Source: JAEUSG01 sp964590225 (GTDB lineage Bacteria; Fibrobacterota; OXYB2-FULL-49-7; JAEUSG01). Taken from it: a stretch of 64,000 nucleotides of DNA. Numbering within the stretch: the stretch's first letter is position 1; each line of letters begins with the position of its first letter. The DNA lies in contig CAZPWS010000003.1 of NCBI GenBank assembly GCA_964590225.1, positions 91,332 through 155,331 of the forward strand, read 5' to 3'. The notes beneath the pieces were generated by a model. It saw nothing but the letters and a program-made list of their open reading frames with translations, had not been told where the DNA came from and made no database searches. Made by a program: the position numbers and the translations under genes. Shown here piece by piece: positions 60,218 through 64,000 of the stretch.

Positions 60218-61678
60218 ATGGAAAACATAAAGCGTGTAATAGGGAAAAATAGCATAACTGCACTGTATTATCCACCTGAAAAGGGGGAATTGAGCGCATT
60301 TTTGAGGCACAAAGAGGTTTCGTTACTTATTGGTCATGCCGCTTATAGGAACCACGAGAATATTCGAAAACTCTTGGAGTCTGATATAGCGGCAGCAACT
60401 GCTATATATCCAGATACCTCGGTTGCAATTGTAATTTCGGATGGCAGTTACACAGAACAGTCCGGTGATACCCGTACCATAGATGAGGCTGTTAATGCGG
60501 CAGAAAGGGTTTTTGAGGGGCTACCTGAGGGGGGAAATGGTATCCACTTGCTGGCAGCACCATATGAAGGCTATTGTGATAGGAGAGTATCCGGCAAGGG
60601 GAGTGCTCTGCGAATGATTTTCGATGAAATTGAAGGGAGTTTCGTTAAGGATATTTTTCTTTTGGATTCCGATTTGCGGAATGACTTTTTGCTCTGGTTC
60701 AAAGCATACAGGCTAATACTTACTGATCACAAAAGAAATTTTCCAACGCGCGAGGCATTTATAACTGCACGATATGCACGCCATTTTATTGACGCTTCGC
60801 TTACTAGGAATGTCATTGGTCCGCTCACAACTCTAATGGGAACATTCGTACCGGGGGGGATTTCGGGAGATATCGTATTAACTGCTGGTGCCACGGCTAT
60901 TGAAAGAAGAGCGGAATGGAATAGGGAGCGGATGGGATACGGGACAGATATAGCAACAACCATGGATAACATAGCTGCTGGAACGGTAATATATGAAGCT
61001 GCGCTTGGGGCAAAACTTCACGACATTACCGACGACACCAGACTACAAATTATGCCGCGTGAGGTAATTGCTTCCGCTCTTGAACGGCTATTGTATTATG
61101 AAAAGTTAGATGGCAGGATAAGCAGGCTTGTTGTATCTGAAGTTGTAAAATTACAGGAGCCAATTTACTATGGCAAAGATAAAACCGGAATAGACTTTAT
61201 TAATCCAGGCTTTACTGCTCTGTTCAAGATTGATTTTAAACGAGAGATGTTATATGTTGATTTTGTAAAGTATCAAGAAGCATTAAAGACTGTTTTATCT
61301 GATGTTTCGTATAACGAAATTAAATTTAGGCGCGATACTTTTATGAATAGCGAGAAGGAGCTTTTTATTGGTGTGACGCAGAATAAATGGCGCTATTTAC
61401 TTTACGAAGCTATCCGCTATTTGTTGCGGTCGGGCGATATGGCAAATACAGTAGATGCGCTTGTTTATCTTTATAGAGCTGCGTTTCTTGAAACCGTTAC
61501 GGACAGATTGTTTGATCTCGGGTATAGCAATATTTCAGGTGTGCGAATGGCCGAATGCAAGCTTGGCGTTGCCGATGAAAAAGCAGAAAAATTCTACCGT
61601 GAAAAGGTTGATTTAGAGGCAAGGAAGCTTGCGGTTGATTTTTTTGATGGACGACATTTGATTGGAGGCGAACTATGA
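60218..61678 (+). CDS. GT-A glycosyltransferase, glucosyl/mannosyl-3-phosphoglycerate-synthase-like
   Basis: The protein has a nucleotide-sugar GT-A pattern: VAIVISDGSYTE, PYEGYCDRRVSGKGSALRMI, and DIFLLDSDLRND as the D-x-D equivalent. It also shows a GGISGDIVLTAGA segment and then YGTDIATTMDNIAAG. This order resembles the GT78/GT81 retaining synthases that make mannosyl- or glucosyl-3-phosphoglycerate. A helical C-terminal domain completes the 486 residues. Translation of the next glycosyltransferase gene overlaps by 4 bp, so the two probably build a disaccharide-containing product. It diverges from rlmD across a 23-bp gap. Confidence 0.6.
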   Translation: MENIKRVIGKNSITALYYPPEKGELSAFLRHKEVSLLIGHAAYRNHENIRKLLESDIAAATAIYPDTSVAIVISDGSYTEQSGDTRTIDEAVNAAERVFEGLPEGGNGIHLLAAPYEGYCDRRVSGKGSALRMIFDEIEGSFVKDIFLLDSDLRNDFLLWFKAYRLILTDHKRNFPTREAFITARYARHFIDASLTRNVIGPLTTLMGTFVPGGISGDIVLTAGATAIERRAEWNRERMGYGTDIATTMDNIAAGTVIYEAALGAKLHDITDDTRLQIMPREVIASALERLLYYEKLDGRISRLVVSEVVKLQEPIYYGKDKTGIDFINPGFTALFKIDFKREMLYVDFVKYQEALKTVLSDVSYNEIKFRRDTFMNSEKELFIGVTQNKWRYLLYEAIRYLLRSGDMANTVDALVYLYRAAFLETVTDRLFDLGYSNISGVRMAECKLGVADEKAEKFYREKVDLEARKLAVDFFDGRHLIGGEL

Positions 61679-63273
61679 ATTCCGTTTCTTGTCCTGTCAT
61701 AATGCATTATCACCTTTTCCCCGGAGGGGTGTCGCAACTTATACTGAATGGGCTTGATGCACTAATAAATAAAGGTTTGATTGTTGATGGCATTACCATA
61801 ATAATTGGTACGGAGGAAAGGAGTGGTTGGTTTTTTGAGCGGCTTGCAGAAATAGCACCCGAAGGTTTTTCTATCCGGAAAATAGTTGTCCCGGAGCTTT
61901 CATACTGGAGCAGTGGTAAAACAACGGTTGAAACTGCAACAGAGGTAATTTTTTCTGCTGTTAAAAAAGTTTGCAAAAAAGGCACTCTTGTATGGGCGCA
62001 CAACCCTACGCTTGGAAAAAATCCCGCTTACGCTAGGGCAATGAAGCTTCTTTCGATACTTCACCATGATGTTCATATGTTTATGCATGTACACGATTCG
62101 GCAGAACAGGGACGGTGGCCAAATCTTGGGCTGATGCGTTCAGAACTGCCAGAAACGCCATACTTTTGCTCCTCAAATGTAAGGTGGCTTACAATAAACA
62201 GGACAGATGAATCTTTTTTCTTGAGGGCGGGAATGCCTCGCGAAAATATCTTTTATTTCCCCGATATCATTTTCCCCCGAAAAAGGGGGGGTAAATATTC
62301 CAGAAGCGAAATTGCCGTTGCATTGCAGAACTACGCTGATAATAATGGTTTCTTTTTTTCAGACTCGCTTAAGTGGGCGCTGTTTGCAGGTAGAACAATA
62401 AGGCGTAAAAATGTGTTGGAGTCTATACTAATTCAACTTTGTGCGGATGAAATGATGCTCTCTCTTATAACTCTGCCTTCAGATTCGCCCGACGATAAAC
62501 AGTACGAAGATGAGGTGTTTAGGCTGCTACGAAAGCATAAAGCGGGCGTGGGAGGCTTTGGTGCTTCGCTTGTTGGCCGGGTTTTTTCACTTTCTGATCT
62601 TGCTGCTGAGGCAACCATTGTGCAATCCGCGTCTGTAATGGAGGGCTTTGGTTTGCCATATCTTGAGTTTCCAAGCATGGGTAGGCCGCTTTTTGCAAGA
62701 AGAATAAGCACTATGCGTGATTTTGAATATGCTCTTAATTCAATTCCACACCACTATTATGACTCTTTTCTTGTTCCGATAAAAAAAAGTGATCGCGATA
62801 AATTTTTGGCGCGCTATCTTGAAAAGGTTTCATTGCTTGGTAAAAAATTTGGCGTTGGCGAGTGGAAACGAGAAGCTGTTTGCTCCTTTTTTGAGAGTCA
62901 TTTTGCGGCTCCGGCTGTAGATTTCTCTTTCTTACCATTTTCGGCGCAAGTAACTTTCGCTGATGAGTTTGATCCATTGCTCAGGAATGAGGTCAGGTCG
63001 ATTAATGGCGACCTCTTGAATGCCCTTAGCTTGGCTGTAAACGATCAGAATAGAGCAGCTGAGGAATGTTCAGATTCTATAAGCAGCCGATTTGGTAGGG
63101 AAGTATATACCGAAAATTTCAAGAGGATAGTTAGCCTATCGCAAAACATTACAGTTGAAGATAATAACTTCGCGCCAAACATTTTTGCTCAAAATCTCTT
63201 TGAAAGCTATTTTTCGCCCACTAATCTGAGGCTGTTACTGGATTATAAGCCCTATTTGTCAATAATGATATAG
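61675..63273 (+). CDS. GT4-like glycosyltransferase
   Basis: This is a GT-B fold enzyme with MHYHLFPGGVSQLILNGLDA near the N-terminus (the GG loop), WALFAGRTIRRKN at the domain crossover and VQSASVMEGFGLPYLEFPSM carrying the E-x7-E motif of retaining GT4 enzymes. About 110 residues at the C-terminus are unfamiliar. GGAGG precedes the ATG, which overlaps the stop of the partner glycosyltransferase. The pair could make a glycosylglycerate-type solute or a glycolipid headgroup; no phosphatase gene is adjacent to decide. Confidence 0.7.
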   Translation: MNSVSCPVIMHYHLFPGGVSQLILNGLDALINKGLIVDGITIIIGTEERSGWFFERLAEIAPEGFSIRKIVVPELSYWSSGKTTVETATEVIFSAVKKVCKKGTLVWAHNPTLGKNPAYARAMKLLSILHHDVHMFMHVHDSAEQGRWPNLGLMRSELPETPYFCSSNVRWLTINRTDESFFLRAGMPRENIFYFPDIIFPRKRGGKYSRSEIAVALQNYADNNGFFFSDSLKWALFAGRTIRRKNVLESILIQLCADEMMLSLITLPSDSPDDKQYEDEVFRLLRKHKAGVGGFGASLVGRVFSLSDLAAEATIVQSASVMEGFGLPYLEFPSMGRPLFARRISTMRDFEYALNSIPHHYYDSFLVPIKKSDRDKFLARYLEKVSLLGKKFGVGEWKREAVCSFFESHFAAPAVDFSFLPFSAQVTFADEFDPLLRNEVRSINGDLLNALSLAVNDQNRAAEECSDSISSRFGREVYTENFKRIVSLSQNITVEDNNFAPNIFAQNLFESYFSPTNLRLLLDYKPYLSIMI

Positions 63274-63277
63274 TCTG

Positions 63278-63496
63278 CTATTCTTCGTCATCGTCCTCTT
63301 CGTCATCGGCGTCGTCCGTGAGAAATTCTTCATCCTCGTCATTGCTGGCTACTTCATCGGTGTCTGCCAGATCTACTATTTCTTCCTCATCATCTTCTTC
63401 CGGTTCCTGAAGGAGAATTTCTTCAAGATTGCTGTCGTCTTCGAGGTCTCCTGCTGGTGTAAAACGGCTGTCATCGTCAAATCTTCTTCTTGGCAT
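63278..63496 (-). CDS. Small highly acidic protein
   Basis: A 72-residue protein opens with a basic MPRRRF and is otherwise dominated by Asp and Glu, ending in an unbroken acidic run. It is likely disordered. GGAG stands before the ATG and it is followed 4 bp later by the convergent glycosyltransferase stop, so the frame is plausibly real although composition is low complexity. No function assigned. Confidence 0.6.
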   Translation of the reverse strand: MPRRRFDDDSRFTPAGDLEDDSNLEEILLQEPEEDDEEEIVDLADTDEVASNDEDEEFLTDDADDEEDDDEE

Positions 63497-63512
63497 GGTT
63501 ATTCTCCGTAAC

Positions 63513-63857
63513 TTAATCCTTTATAAATGGTTTAAATGATTGAACAGCTTCATCGATGGTATTGTATGAATTTATGGTTTTGTTGAGGTTGGTCATTTCA
63601 AGAAGGTTGGTAATTAAAGGATTTACACCAGTAATTTTTATATCGCCTCCTTGTTCGGAAAGCTTTCTTTTTGCATGAAATATTATAGACAACCCCATGC
63701 TTGTTATGTAGTTGCATTGTGAGAAATCAAGAACAACCCCAACCTTTTTCTCGTTTATGAACGATTCAAAAAGGTTTTGCAGAGACTCAAGGTGTTCTTG
63801 CATGATATCTCTTTCAACCGACACAATAGTTATACCATTTTTTTCATAAATATTCAT
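63513..63857 (-). CDS. STAS-domain anti-sigma-factor antagonist-like protein
   Basis: The protein is a single STAS domain: ITIVSVERDIMQEHLESLQN, VGVVLDFSQCNYITSMGLSIIFHAKRKL and GGDIKITGVNPLITNLLEMTNL. The Ser/Thr at ITSMG occupies the position phosphorylated in SpoIIAA-type antagonists. It presumably binds a kinase or anti-sigma factor encoded elsewhere. ATG 63857 is preferred because AGGGA is 7 bases upstream; ATG 63863 or 63887 would leave that site badly placed. Confidence 0.85.
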   Translation of the reverse strand: MNIYEKNGITIVSVERDIMQEHLESLQNLFESFINEKKVGVVLDFSQCNYITSMGLSIIFHAKRKLSEQGGDIKITGVNPLITNLLEMTNLNKTINSYNTIDEAVQSFKPFIKD

Positions 63858-63952
63858 GTACATTTCCCTGATACTACATACAAACAAAAGCTAATATTAA
63901 CAATTTAGCAGATCAATATGCAAGCTCAATTTTATAGTAAATGTTAGCAGCT

Positions 63953-64000
63953 TTAACGAGTAAATAATTCTTCGCACCTGAAGCATTCGTATTGGTCCCG
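63953..64000 (-). CDS. Possible 3' end of a zinc-ribbon protein gene
   Basis: Reading inward from the window edge on the minus strand gives RDQYECFRCEELFTR and a TAA stop. The C-x-x-C suggests the end of a small zinc-ribbon protein. Only 15 residues are visible, so this may be chance. Confidence 0.3.
   Translation of the reverse strand, partial: RDQYECFRCEELFTR

Overview
The window is a compact, moderately AT-rich bacterial chromosome segment. I see no phage, insertion sequence, CRISPR array, rRNA or tRNA. Several secreted proteins end in NPFNP-type C-terminal sorting domains (FlgD/type IX-secretion-like). There is also a tiny Hc1-type histone-like protein, tandem outer-membrane proteins with an ESRVESMG-like start, a phosphate-porin/Pst operon and sigma-54 regulation. 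Together these suggest the FCB superphylum, most likely Fibrobacterota (Chitinispirillia/Chitinivibrionia-like). That placement is inference from protein style, not a phylogeny.

Layout. 1-4294: the 3' end of nadB runs into a tightly overlapping set (GT2 glycosyltransferase, radical SAM protein, PhnP-like hydrolase), followed by a SppA-like protease and the 59-residue histone-like protein. 4301-8004: EndoIII-like glycosylase, orphan TadC-like protein, FHA membrane protein and Ser/Thr kinase. 8077-10277: methyltransferase, Yip1 protein and a cytosolic CBM9-like protein. 10289-18934 (minus strand): a complete phosphate regulon, with operon porin-pstS-pstC-pstA-pstB-phoU and, upstream, phoB-phoR. 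Both promoters carry tandem TGTAA repeats with an exact 11-bp period, which I read as a variant Pho box. A cluster of three hairpins lies between them. 19051-30889: an outer-membrane protein, an MFS transporter, queA, a helicase-associated-domain protein, dnaE, a nucleotidyltransferase-like protein, an HD-GYP protein and a small zinc-ribbon protein.

30902-54742 is the accessory heart of the window, a polysaccharide-degradation locus. It has a membrane-spanning AraC-type regulator with a lectin-like ectodomain, two secreted beta-propeller-like proteins, a PL8 lyase with intact catalytic residues, a SurA-like protein, a beta-helix/LamG protein, a GH31 enzyme with an N-terminal CBM9-like region, a sigma-54 activator with an unfamiliar sensor region, a secreted Asp-box protein, an unknown exported protein, a DUF4143-type ATPase and a GH3 glycosidase. 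The divergent sigma-54 activator/Asp-box-protein interval holds a correctly spaced -24/-12 promoter and four TATGT repeats at an exact 10-bp period, at the distance expected of an upstream activating site. Extracellular depolymerisation by PL8 and partners, followed by cytoplasmic trimming by GH31 and GH3, is the likely division of labour. No SusC/SusD pair, transporter or unsaturated-uronyl hydrolase is visible, so uptake must be encoded elsewhere.

54780-64000 returns to housekeeping and signalling: HDOD and DUF3391-like proteins, tandem outer-membrane paralogues behind a good sigma-70 promoter, RlmD, a two-glycosyltransferase operon, a small acidic protein and a STAS protein.
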